A stretch of 64,000 nucleotides of DNA. Source: Trichopria drosophilae (taxonomy: Eukaryota; Arthropoda; Insecta; Hymenoptera; Diapriidae). Positions 40,501 through 51,684 of this stretch are shown piece by piece (the stretch's first letter is position 1; each line of letters begins with the position of its first letter). The translations under genes were made by a program, and so were the position numbers. The DNA lies in the NCBI GenBank assembly GCA_030407085.1, contig CM059582.1, positions 197,020,001-197,084,000 on the forward strand. Reading direction: 5' to 3'. Below the pieces are notes generated by a model, which was not told where the DNA came from, did no database searches, and saw nothing but the letters and a program-made list of their open reading frames with translations.

Positions 40501-43500
40501 TTGTATAGAAACAAATTAATATGTAGTTACTTCACAGCATGCTGATATCCATGCGTCTAAAGATGACTATAATTTTATACTCTATAAATTTGAAAAAGAG
40601 GGCCAATAATTTTTATAATAATGAATAATAATAAAAAAAATGAAAAAATAAGTAGACACTAATTTCTACTAAAAACCATGCACTGATTTAAGGGCATGTT
40701 TGTCACTGAAAACTTGCAATTGTTTACCGTCAATGAATTTGTTCAGTTTTTCCAATTAAGAGTAAATTCTGTAAAAAGTGGCAAATCGGTGTCATATGAA
40801 GTCTATATAGATCCACATTGTTGCATGAACGGTGTAAATCATCGTCATTAATTTTCCATTAATAACTACCAACGTTAGTAACAAGCATAATCCTATTCCA
40901 CCAACCTGTGTTATTTTTCTCGTTAAGGAGCGTTTTTGCAGGAATGACGGTTGTGCAGTAAAGTAGTCATATTAATGTATCAATTCTATGAATATCATAA
41001 ATAGTTAACATTTACTGCAACTTCTTTTGATGAATTTCATAAATAAAAAACTTTCAGCTGTTTCGTATGTAATCAAAATACCTTGCATGATACTGTATGG
41101 TCACGTAAATCCTGCACTACTTTGCATGCACAATGATATACGTGAAATTGCGATAATCGATACTTTCGCGTTTTTTTAAAGATTTATACAAGGTTGTTTA
41201 CATTCATTTACATTTAAAATAACTATTTCTATTTATTGTTAGGACATTAAGATCTATTTAGAAAGTCATTAAGGTTTGTTTCCCATAGCATCCAAAAAGT
41301 TTCTCTGTTATTTTCAACTTAAAATAATAACCTTATTTCAAACTTTATAAGAATTTGAATATTGTAAATGGCATCCAGAATATAAATAAAACAAATAAAA
41401 TCAGAAAAATTGCAAATAAAAAATAGAATTAGATAATTATGTTTGCCAAATTACAACAATTTTAAATAACATTTTGTTATATCTTTATGCTTAATGTCTA
41501 TAAAGATTTTGAATATATTAAATGTTTCCGGGCTCTTTTATATGCACAATTAAACAATATTCCTTAAATTTGAAACCTCAGAGAAAGATGATCATACACA
41601 AGAATAAATCTAATTAGTCACTTTAAATACATAATAATAAACTGAAATAATATGTAGCTTTAAAATAGTGTAAATATTACTAAAGTCGTGATAAATTGGA
41701 GTATCCCAAATGTAAGTAAAATTATCAGAAAAATTTTTCAATTAAAAATCAAGTGCAACAAAACTAATATTGCTAAACATTACATAAACGCAATATGAAA
41801 TAAGATCATTACGAAATCATAATTGAAGATTGCATTTTCGTTGATTACATTTGTAATTACTATTATTTAACGAATTTATAAGAATCATATACATTTTCTC
41901 AAATTTCTGGTTATATTAAAATTATTTTGATTTTTGATAATGTTTTATTTTTCAACATTTTTTTTGTTACTTACGTATTCTTTAATATTAACAAAGATAA
42001 TTATTTTAAGAACTATTTAATAGTTTTAAATTTTAATATCAGTTTTGTATGCTGTTATCAAATAAATTAGAAGTAACATAAAAAAGAGTTGAGTACTGTT
42101 AAGGTGTGCTCAGCTGATTAAATACAGATTAATATTTAATAAAATATATGCTCAGTATCAAAATTAAGATAATTAAGACAAAATAAATTATTTTGACTGA
42201 GTTTATGACTAAAAAATAAATAAGAATCTAACACAATATTGTCAATGAAAAAGATTCAAAAAATAGTAAAAGAAAAATACAGTGGGACCTGCGAAATTGG
42301 CGTCCGTTCCAAAGACTCCCAAAATTGACTGCACGTTGCGGAAACCAGCAAAGGTAATATGATCCCGACTTTAGGTTATCTTGACCTTATATTGTTAACC
42401 TCGATTTGTCAAAATTTTGATTAATTTCAATTAATTGCTTATTTTTTGTTAAAGTTGGTGAACAATTAATAATTATTTCTTTTTTAATTTTTGTTTTTTA
42501 TAGATAATGCATTGAACTATTTCACAGAAGAGTGGGGGAAAGCGTTTCGCCTATGGCAGCCAATTTCGAATGTTTCCGCCCAGGCAATTTGGGAAGTTGG
42601 TCAATTTCGAGGGGTCCAATTTCGCAGGTCCTACCATTTTTAGGCAGACGTACCTTTTATAAGTTGTTAGATAATTTTTTACAGTATTTTTATTTATTAA
42701 TATAATACAACTGCTGATTTCACTTTTAAATTAAAAGTTAAGTATACGATGGTGTGTACAAAGACATTATATATAGGCGTACAATATTATTCTAAACTAA
42801 GAAAGAGCAAAGTTCAATTCAACTGTATCCCCATAAAATGTCCGCAGTTTATATAATTATATATTGAAATCAATTCAGTTTTTATTATTTGAAGAAAACA
42901 ATTTCATTTCAAGAAATGTTTTTGAAGTGAATACGCATTTGACCCAGCCATTTTGTTAGTGTACAGAATAAATAAAAATTGCTGATAATAATTTATTATG
43001 ATTTTCAGAGTTTTTTGTACCAATACAATTCTTCCAGCTGCAGATATAACCACGCTCTAGACTAAGCTTTCGAAAAATATAAAAACTTTTATGAAGAATC
43101 TAAATGTAAAAAAATGATACATTTAGAATCTTTAAATGCAGATGTTGAAAACACAGTAATACACAAAGTATATTAGCAAAAGTATTACAAAAATCACTCA
43201 AAAAATGAGAAGAAATAATTTAATCTGTCAGTGGATTATTCATAAGCTTATTTGTAATATAATAATTAGAATTTAGAGAAAATAAAGGAGGATAAGCCAA
43301 ACCTAATAATAATAAGCGTAGTTAATACAACGTATAAAAAAATTAATGTATATTTTAGAATCATTACTATTGTGCCTTGACTATTACTACTGAAGAAACT
43401 AAGAAATAACTTTTTAAAAAAAAAGTTTCATAAACGCCAGCAATATTTCTAATAAGAAACAGATGTGGATACTGCATTGTAACCAATAATATAATTCCAT

Positions 43501-44624
43501 CAAATATTTTAACCAATATACGAAACATTTCTGCAAAAGAAAAATAACAAATGGAACGAAATTCCAGACACTTTAATGTTTAATATCAAATAAACTTAAA
43601 AGCGTATGTTAATGTTCAAAGGCAAAAAAGCCAAAAAACACTATTTTTATAAAATAAACTCGAAGCGGGTGAGTCCGGGATTTTCGCACATAAATTTTCA
43701 CTAATAACGACGTTATTTAACAGAGAAAGTATTGTTGTAAAGTATTGTTCTTGAACAAAAATTGAAACCTGTAAAAATAATTTATTAAACAACTTTCTTC
43801 TTATCGTCAATTAAATAATTTTAAAAAATGATAATAATGAATAAAAACAATATTAAATGTGATTGCTAAACATGCTATATCCTGGGGTCCAGCTATTTGA
43901 AGAGGATAACAGTTTTGAAATTGTGATTCCAATACTCTGAACACTTCGTCTAAAAATGTAATAATAATCAGGGTTTTAAATTAAAAATCACTCGATAAAA
44001 TACGTTTTGGAAGATAGCTAACATAACCAAAACGTCAAATTCAAATGTAATTTCTTTTACTGCCCACGAATCGCTTATCCAACAGTTCCATATTAGTTAC
44101 ATAAATTCGGCAAAACTGATTGAAAATCAAAAGTGGAGGATGCTTGTAAACGGCTGACTAATGATCTAAGTTCTTGTTCATAAATACACTTTTTTTTAAT
44201 TTTATTTTCTATTCAAGAAGAAGATTAGTCCAAGTAAAGAGAGTGATTTCTAAGTATACAATATCTTGGGTTGTAATAAATGTAAAAATCTTGATAATGC
44301 GTTTTTAAAAGTTGACCGAATACATTTCCACTACCAAAATTATTTTTAGTTTAAAACAAAACTTCAAAGAGTTGGAATTATAGAAAACTATGAAACTTTA
44401 ACATCATTATAACTTTTTCAAAAAGTAAAATACACTGCGTCTGTATATGCGTATATTAAGTTACTAACACATGTCAACGAAAGCAACTGTCAGATTATGA
44501 AAAAAATGAAATCATCAGACAGGTCCAGGACATGAAGTAAACGACTATGGTTGTACTTACGCAATTGCGAGACCGCTATTCCAGACCAGCCGAGCAAAAG
44601 AACAATACCAAAAATGATCTCCAT
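25567..44624 (-). CDS. Takeout/JHBP-family secreted protein, complete
   Basis: Four minus-strand exons: 44624-44561, 30474-30094, 28324-28178, 25715-25567 (TAG). They join in frame (64+381+147+149 nt) to 246 aa, the usual takeout length. Exon 1 encodes the signal peptide MEIIFGIVLLLGWSGIAVS and ends in phase 1. Splicing gives QLPPGVTACPRS, like the LEIPSYLKIC junction of the gene at 63652, which supports the 14.1-kb first intron. Exon 2 has the Cys pair (C, 11 residues, C), LPKGIPSLKLPALDPLLLP, IRVYGASNY, VQLPYIHVKGDYGVQGRLL and ends GNF. Exon 3 encodes SNIEVRVNAKGKEVEKDG...; exon 4 ends VFTKDQLLP. The family carries small lipophilic ligands in haemolymph or at chemosensory sites; the ligand here is unknown. 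The exon 1 link is inferred and could be wrong; exons 2-4 are firm. Confidence 0.85.
26365..27115. mobile_element. Foldback element in last intron of the takeout-like gene
   Basis: Arms 26365-26660 and 26817-27115 are inverted copies. Left GTAAGAGTCGATTCTGATAG pairs with right ATCAGACTCGACTCTTATTT, and TTTTTCCCGCAGCATGTACG pairs with GTGCATATTTGTATTCAGCG (with an indel). Each arm itself repeats a roughly 180-bp motif twice. It is non-coding, and no target duplication was found. Confidence 0.75.
30780..30895. repeat. Degenerate ~15-bp minisatellite
   Basis: Seven to eight tandem units resemble CAGACATTCAAAAAC (variants ACATTTAAAAAAACAG, GGCATTTCAAAATAC). They lie in the long first intron of the minus-strand takeout-like gene. 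Confidence 0.85.
31075..31171. repeat. Small hairpin repeat
   Basis: CACTAGGGCGCAAAATACG at the left pairs imperfectly with AATACTTTGCGCCCTAGGG at the right across about 60 nt. It is GC-richer than its surroundings and may be a tiny MITE or a remnant of one. Confidence 0.55.
31172..38012. other. Interior of 14-kb first intron, no genes recognised
   Basis: This is AT-rich intronic DNA of the minus-strand takeout-like gene. The short frames (31812-32027, 34561-34806 and 35148-35345, minus) have no family signature. A slightly GC-richer patch at 33540-33660 has no recognisable content. Confidence 0.55.
35257..35284. repeat. 14-bp tandem duplication
   Basis: TACCACACGTAATG occurs twice in direct succession in otherwise featureless intron DNA. 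Confidence 0.8.
38013..38526. mobile_element. TIR element with ~155-bp arms
   Basis: Arms 38013-38166 and 38370-38526 are inverted copies (TTGTTTTCCATTTTAAAATG against CATTTTGAAATGGAAAACAA; a shared TTTTCTTTGTAGTAAAA tract in the middle). A related fragment (AGTAAAACAATCGG... CGTTTCTAA) recurs near 48585-48620. Confidence 0.7.
38781..39476. mobile_element. MITE flanked by TTAA (family A)
   Basis: The termini TTAAGGGGAGGTTCTGG and (right, inward) TTAAAGGGAGGTTCTAC form an inverted repeat beginning at TTAA on each side. The interior is poly-purine/pyrimidine rich, with a GC-rich core at about 39250-39320. TTAA targets are typical of piggyBac-like elements; a Harbinger-type TWA target is also possible. 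It is non-coding. Confidence 0.7.
39915..40158. repeat. Two tandem ~122-bp repeat units
   Basis: Two successive units share GATTACGAA..., TTTTTCAAAATTC, the core GCGGATCCAATATGGAGG (first copy GTCGGATCC...), TTTTTAGCGAATTTCA and GAAACTTA. The same motif family is found in opposite orientation at 20860-21290. Confidence 0.75.
42280..42637. mobile_element. Tc1/mariner- or pogo-like MITE
   Basis: The left end CAGTGGGACCTGCGAAATTG directly follows TA. The right end carries CAATTTCGCAGGTCCTACCA, its close complement. The interior has further inverted CCAATTTCG motifs. The TA flank and CAGT start suggest the Tc1/mariner/pogo group. The right target base pair is not clear. Confidence 0.6.
44561..44624 (-). 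other. Signal-peptide exon of the minus-strand takeout-like gene
   Basis: ATG at 44624 opens 21 codons (MEIIFGIVLLLGWSGIAVSQ...) ending in phase 1 at a canonical GTAAGT donor. It is listed separately because it is 14 kb from the next exon and is the least certain part of the gene model. An upstream TATA box supports a transcription start here. Confidence 0.7.
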
Positions 44625-44695
44625 GACGTCTCGTGATGCGGCTATAATTATCGAGAGCGATATTGAAAATGCGTACGCCGGTCCCGATACTCTCG

Positions 44696-44704
44696 TATAT
44701 ATAA
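44696..44704 (-). promoter_or_regulatory. TATA box for the minus-strand takeout-like gene
   Basis: On the minus strand TTTATATATACG lies about 75 nt before the ATG at 44624. This leaves room for a start site near 44670 and a short 5' UTR. Confidence 0.6.
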
Positions 44705-45012
44705 ACTAAAGTGCACTTTCTCCATCCACCCCACCTCTTTCCAATAGGCGAATTTATCACGGTAGAACGGCTCCTTTTAACGTCGTCAGGGCCGTACCTA
44801 CGCACCAACAATGCTTCCTCTACATTTTTTTACAGACGTGGTTATTGTTTTATTGAGACGTCATTGTCCTACATGGTGTATTTCATTTCCACCCCACCTG
44901 TGTCTTCTCGCACATTGTCACTCGACATCTCGCCGGTGGAAATTACAGCGATGGACAATCGCTGGCCTTCGCGGTGTACTCGCGCGAATCCGCCGGAAAA
45001 GACACGGCAATA
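44705..45012. other. GC-richer upstream region
   Basis: Just upstream of the TATA box, about 300 bp is clearly richer in G+C than its surroundings and contains many CpGs (for example CGCGGTGTACTCGCGCGAAT). Open frames on both strands here lack recognisable protein content. It is probably promoter-proximal regulatory DNA. Confidence 0.4.
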
Positions 45013-45761
45013 AAAAAAAATCTGATGAAATGATGAATCGTGCCGATGACCTGTTTATTCGTAATAATTGATACATTGCATACGTGCTAAATATGTCAAG
45101 AATTGATTGCACATTTGATAAATAATAGATAGCAAAAAAAGAAGCCTTATGCAAACATTTGTACCAAGTGAACTTATGAATCAATTTAGTTTTTTCATGA
45201 TATGCGTCTGTTTTAGTACGGAATAGTTCCGGATACTGTAGATCATTCAATGCAATCTGCGTGGCCGTGTATTTGTCATGGTGTTTGAACGTGGCCCTGA
45301 AGATACACGACCGTAAATACTGTCGGTTTTAGCAACGATTGTTAGCAAATAAGCATACCGATGTAATTAAGTTGTTGTGGAGGTTCTGGTGAAGCTCAAA
45401 AGGTATGCATTTCGAGAATTTCAAAAAGTATGACTTACAACGGACGGATTTCAAAATGACCTGATTGTTTTAAGTAGTGACTTACTGAAAATTGATCTCT
45501 GATCATGCGGAGAAGGCTCTCGGTATCGTAATTGTTTCGTTATCTTAAATCGAGATATGTATGTGTTCAAAACATAACCTTACTTATTTATTACGTAAAA
45601 GATACCATGGTCACGAATCTGTATAGTGACAATTAGCTTTGATGAAAATGTACTCTGCCAATAGAGTTGGGGGTGGTAGAATAATTTCGACAATGTTACA
45701 TGTATCAAAAATCTTTTCAAGCCATGTGGGTATTGATCACTGTCTGCACTTTTTCTTGGAT

Positions 45762-45950
45762 AAATTTCCATACTGTCTGGTTTCAGCGAGACATACTCTG
45801 AAAATGAAGAAATTTTCTAAATTTTCATGTATTAATTAAAATACCTGTACCCAAATTTTTTGGCCAGTATGGGACTTTTTTCATAGAAAAGTGTAATCAT
45901 CGGCATTTTCCGAGTACATCCCGCTGAAACCAAACAGTATGTCAAATTTT
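45762..45950. repeat. Foldback repeat, ~190 bp
   Basis: AAATTTCCATACTGTCTGG plus TTTCAGCGAGACATACTC at the left pairs with CATCCCGCTGAAACCAAACA plus GTATGTCAAATTTT at the right. The arms are about 45 bp. It is probably a MITE. Confidence 0.7.
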
Positions 45951-47727
45951 ATAAGGAAAATTGTTAGTGTGATCTACAGTCAGAAGGTATATTCATCTTA
46001 TCAAGCATAACTGATTATAACTAGATCAGGCCCTCAGTAAAGTTAAGTCATTGGTGGTTAATAAGATCGCAAATCTGACATCAGATTGAATCGTCTAATA
46101 ACCTCATGATGAGTACCCATTTGGAATGTAAGATTTATCATTTTTCGCAACAAATATTAATGCAAATTTGAATCTGAATTTGAAGCAAAGTCTCTGCGAA
46201 TCGACGTATATACACTGATTATGATCATATTCATTGATTCGCTCGTTTACATTTAGAGAGTAAATTAGAAACATAACCATAATTATATATGTTATATTAA
46301 TAAATTCAGGAATTTTTAATGGTTCAGTTAAAAAATTATTCCCCGGTAGTCCGTCTTAATGGGATTTTCTATTTTAGTTAAATAATGTGGACATTCCTGA
46401 ATATTTTTCAACAAATAACAAAATAATCGTTAGAACCCTTTTTAAAAAAAATTATCGTTATGTTTCTAATGTACTCGAATTGCATTTTTCAGAAAGTTGC
46501 AGAGCTTGAAAAACCTACAATTTTCACCAGTAATTTGATATATTTAGATAAATTTTAAGTCTAGAAGAGCCTTACAAAGTAACAACAACAACGGTAAATT
46601 GTAAAGAATCGATTTTTTAAAGAAGGGCTATAATGATTACTTTGATTTTTAATAAAAAATACTCATGAACTAAAAACGAAAATCCCATTTATTAGATATG
46701 GAAAGACGTGGGGCCATATATTATAAAAACACTTACAACACTACGTTATTACACGGTGGTCTATTTGTTTACCCCTTAACAAAACTCCTATTTGTGATAT
46801 TAGTAATTAAAATGTAAAGTTTCGTTTATCTAACCGAGGTTCGTTAAGAAATATTCAAATGCTGTTTACATCAATTCAAATCTATGACTTTCATATCAAA
46901 TCTGAGTATAGATACATGGTGAATATATGACAAACGAGCAACTCGATTTTTAACTAATAAAGAAATATTCGATTGTGTTATATGTGATAAAATTTCCAAA
47001 TGTAAAATTAACTGAACTTTTAGAATCCTTTGTCAGATTTCTCGAAAAATGCCAACGATAAAAACTATACGCATATGACTTTGAAAAAAAAACATATTTT
47101 CAAAAGTATTTTTTTGTCACGTTTTTCCACAAAGAAATAATTTCCTAATTCCTGTTTGAAGTAAAGAAATTAGGAGTGCGTGACTGCAACTGAAGAATAT
47201 TTTCAACACTTCAAAGTTTAAAAAATTTAAAAATATTCGCAAAATTCCGTAATAATTTTAGCAATTTTTCAGAACTTTGTATTACAAACTTTTTGTTTTC
47301 GAACATCATTTTCAAAAAAAAATTCCCACTGATTTTTGCGAGTTTGAGACTCCATTTTGAAAGCATTCACGTTTACTCAAAATCAATTTCAAAATCACTT
47401 TTTTATCGAAATCCAATCAAATCCAACTTAGACTGTTTCTGGAGACAGCATGTAATGAGATATGGCTGCGTTCAAAATAGTAAAAAATGTCAAACTAATG
47501 GAATATAAAACGTTTCATAATATTGTACTTTTGAAGATTTGAAAAATTTCACATTTTGGTCCATTTTAAATATATTCAGTCATCTGAAATTTTTAAATAT
47601 TTTATAATATTTTCGGATGACAGATTTCTTTTAATAACTATGTCCTGCATTTTAAACTTTCAAGCTGGAGATATGCAAATTCCGAAAAGAGCAAGCGAGG
47701 GTGACCTCAGTTGAAATTCGAACTTAC

Positions 47728-47775
47728 CAGTCGAAAACACGACAAATAGAATCACATGGAAAAACGGACCTTTTC
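47728..47775 (-). other. Possible orphan signal-peptide exon
   Basis: On the minus strand a TTTTTCAG acceptor and a GTAAGT donor bound 48 nt. In the phase-1 frame used by takeout first exons it encodes KGPFFHVILFVVFST, a hydrophobic stretch without an in-frame ATG. It may be a decayed first exon, an alternative exon, or chance. Confidence 0.2.
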
Positions 47776-49460
47776 CTGAAAAATAAAATTGATACACCAA
47801 AATTCGACTACCACTGATATCGACTGATCATTGGCCGCAACTCCTGGATCATCGCGAACTTCTACATATCGACTTATCAACACTTAACAAAATGACATCA
47901 GAGGGACGAAATCATATTTTACTATTATTTATTTAATATATTTTTTAGTTATTATTAAATAGTCACGTCCACATCCAACTGCTTGCGAATTGCATTCGTA
48001 AAATTCCAGAAAAATTACACATTTTTTTTAATACTGCAAAAAACGTAGTTTCTGACGATCTTCGATCTTATCAGAAACATGTTTTTGCTTTAAAAATATT
48101 CATTCATGTATTTCGATTTTTATGGATTTGGATTTTCAAATGGCTCCAAAGCACAACATTTTTTTCGAAAATGGGCAATTTGTCTTCCACGTATAACAAA
48201 ATATTTCATATATTCTGTTCTTCACAATGGATCCAGCATTATGGATGTTAAAAAATTATTTGTGTATGAGCATATGCAGGAATGTCAAAAAATAAATAAA
48301 ACGGTAATTGATAAATTACAATTACTTCTTATTCTGTAATAAAATATGAAATTGAACGCACTTTTACTCGCAGTAGATATAAGCCATCACCTTGAAAATC
48401 AGGAATGGCACCTAATGTCCTTACCAGAAATGTCATTAAACTATCATTAATGTTAAATATATTATTTTATACGTATCAACTTATAGAAACCATGAAACTA
48501 CAAAATTTCTCTTTTAAAAATCGAAATCGAAAAAAATCAAAATATATGAATATATATTTAAAAAAAAACAAGTATTCTTGCAGTAAAACAATCGGGAATA
48601 CGTTTCTAATATCATAGAAGGTTGTCAGAAACTGATATCATAGTGAAAATAACATTTTAACAAAAATCGTACCTCAAAAATTGCGTGTTTTTAGTATTGC
48701 TGAAAAAAATGTGTTAAACGACATTTTTCGAAATTTTGACCAGCATCATTCTAAACGACCGAAATGGACCTGTCTATTTAAATACAAATGTTGTATAAAT
48801 AAAACGATTCTAAAATTCATGTGCAAATTTTACGCGATTGGTCGTTAAATGGTTAATATACATTTAAGTTGTAAACTTTTTAATATATTAGTGTACATTG
48901 GCCGTACATTAAATAACATGCCATTTTTAATAGTGTAGTTACAATTACGTTATTAATATTCTTACTTTTTACACTTTTTAACTAATCCGATTTGCTGAGA
49001 AGGTATTGTAATCCCTTACTTCTACTACTTCTTTCCCTTATAGTATGTTTGCCTGCTGTCGTCCTCGTGTATTCTTGACGACTTTCGAATGATCACGATT
49101 ATTTTCCTATTAATTTGGACCTACTCAAGATCACCTGAATGTATTCAGGATAATAACGATTCAGGATAAGGAGGATCGAAATAGACTTTATTCCAAGAAA
49201 ACGTGTTTTTTTTATTGGATTAAATTTTCAAATGTTCAATTAAACGGTACATTTTCATACTTTCCACAATTACATAGGAGAATAAATTATATCTAATGAA
49301 ACATAAATAGTAAGACAAATTAATCACTAATAAAAAATTCGAATATATAGTAAGTAATGGTATTTTGTAGATACGATATTCTTTATGTAAAACGTGTAGA
49401 ATCAATATTCATTTATGAGAATGGGAAGGAAATGTGCTTGTATATTTCACCTTATTATAC

Positions 49461-50262
49461 ACGGAAAAACGAGTTCATTAGGAAAACCAATTGTGAAATG
49501 GTTGGAATTTGAAAGTTGAAATAATTTAAGGGGAAGCACCACCCTCAAAATCAGCTCTATGAAATACACCTTTAATAAATTTGAAAAAATGATTTCCTTT
49601 TAGTAATGATGTGGAATTCAGTGGTGCTAGAATAAAAAGTGTGCGAAATATAAATTGACCTATAAATTGTAGCTGAAAAAAAATGTATGACCAACAAAAA
49701 TTTTTTTTCGAAAAAAATAGCATTTTAAAATCCATACGTAATTCATCAGAAAATATATTTTTTGTTGAATTTTTACATTAATTTAAAAAAATATAGAAGC
49801 AAACTTTTTTTTACACTTAAAAAAATTGTTTTGTTCCTAAACAATTTTTTTTTTTAAATGGAATTTTTAAAAATCCATATATGTAATTATTTAGAAAATA
49901 TGTTTTTATGATCACCCTAATTTTTTTTGAATTTTTAAATTAATTTAAAAACATGTACTAGCATTATTTAAAAAAAGGAAATTTGGTTTGAACCACAATT
50001 TATAGGTTAAAGAAAGTTCTCACCACTCAATTCCTCGTCAAAAATAACTAAAGAAATAATGTTTTCAAATTTTCTAAAAATGTATTTCATAGAGTTAATT
50101 TTGAAGGCGGTGCCTACACTTAATTGAACGGGAGAACTAATAAATTGATTTAATTATTAAGTGCAACCAATTTATATATAAATAATACTAGATCTCCGCG
50201 CACTACATCAGTTGGTTAAGGCAACCAATTAGTTGGTTTTCCTAATAAACTCGTTCTTTCCG
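49461..50262. mobile_element. Outer MITE interrupted by a second MITE
   Basis: ACGGAAAAACGAGTTCATTA GG AAAACCAATT at the left is complementary to AACCAATTAGTTGGTTTTCC ... ACTCGTTCTTTCCG at the right. Between them lies the TTAA-bounded element at 49526-50123, so the outer element is only about 200 bp and was split by a later insertion. A related terminus (ACACGGAAATAACGAATTAG) occurs at about 11738. Confidence 0.7.
49526..50123. mobile_element. TTAA-flanked MITE (family B), nested
   Basis: TTAA plus GGGGAAGCACCACCCTC... at the left is matched by ...GGCGGTGCCTACAC plus TTAA at the right. The complementary arms extend through a CAGCTCTATGAAATACA tract. The interior shares GTGGAATTCAGTGGTGCTAG with the element at 57513-58174, so both belong to one family. 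Confidence 0.8.
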
Positions 50263-51684
50263 TTTATTAGGGACATTTATTTTGTATTACTAAAAATAAA
50301 TAGAACTATAGTGTTATAATGCATAAATATTTTAGATTATTTACAGACATGCAAAAGTATTATTCATAATAAATTCGCACTTCGACGTTAATCTGCAATT
50401 AAAGATTGGGCGCAGACGAAGATGTAAATATTATGCAGAATGAATAATCCTGATATAATTTAATGCTTAAAGAAAATTTTCATTAATTTATAATAATTCC
50501 AACATATTTTTTATATTCATTCCATTGTATCTCGTTCGGATTCACAGCAATACAAAATTAGCAGCATGTATTACCGTGTACTAAGTTACCTGAACTGATA
50601 TCTGATGATTTGATTCAAATCATCTTTACATCATCTTCATTCCCAGTTAAAAAGTGAAGAACTGAAGGTACAACTGATAGTCTCCAGTTACATTTTTTTT
50701 TAATTTCTGTTCTCTGGTAAAAATTCATTCATTTAATGGTGAGCTTCTAAAAGTGAGAGATTACTCGTTATTCATAAAAAAGAAAAGTAAACAAAAAATT
50801 ATTGTGTACTTGGAATGTGACTATAAGGTGATGTCTGTACTTTACTCCAATTCAGATCAGATGAATGAAAAGAGAACATTTGATCAAACGACATTTTTAG
50901 TAGTCAAAATGAATGTCAACGGCCAGGTACAATTATCTATAAATATTGTAGTTAAACGATCACAAAGTTAGTAGAAATGGAATTCTGTTTACTGTATGAA
51001 AGACATTGTTTCAGGTATAACTTGATCGTCTTGAATTGCATGTATTTTATTCTCCTCTTTTAAATTTATGCAATTTAGTGTCCCCATTCGCGAAGTTATT
51101 TTTTATTGCACAAGAATTCAATGACGTGGACCGATTATAATTGAATATAATTTACTATAGCGAACATTTTGTAATCTATGTATTCAATTGCCGTATAATA
51201 AGAAAACAGATAATATATTCCTACGTATGTGTGATGAACAAATCGTGAAATAAAATAAAACAATGTTTGATTTCTCGAGCTGACTATAAATAATTACTAT
51301 TATGATATATCTGTATTATATATTTAACATTATGTAATATATGTGTAAAAATAATTTTTCTAAATATTCCCATGGTAGGAATTAGTTCCGAAGTTCTTAA
51401 TTTGAATCTAATAACTCATTAAAACTTTTCGTGCTAAATTTCCAAACCGCGAATTTTCTCGAAACAATGGAAATTGGCGAATAAAAAATTTAATCGTCGG
51501 AGTTGAACGTAAAATTCGAACGGCAAGGCCCTCTGGGTATGCGTTAATAACGACGTAATGGGTAACGAAGTAACTATAAAATCACTAACGAGTTACGGCT
51601 GCGGTAAATTGTTCCGCGCTTCGAAGTGCAAAGTTTTTTTTTATGGCTCGTGAGACACAGTACTGGTCTATCGACATTAAGTCG

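Larger units (their letters stand above)
45013..49460. other. Intergenic region
   Basis: No gene was recognised. The region holds a foldback repeat (45762-45950), a possible orphan exon (47728-47775) and a fragment related to the 38-kb TIR element (about 48585-48620). Short frames are not coding-like. Confidence 0.5.

Noticed and set aside
44711..45250. Overlapping 86-110-codon open frames on both strands
   Set aside because: They overlap each other in several frames within a GC-rich patch (fewer stops expected), and none has a recognisable motif or splice context.
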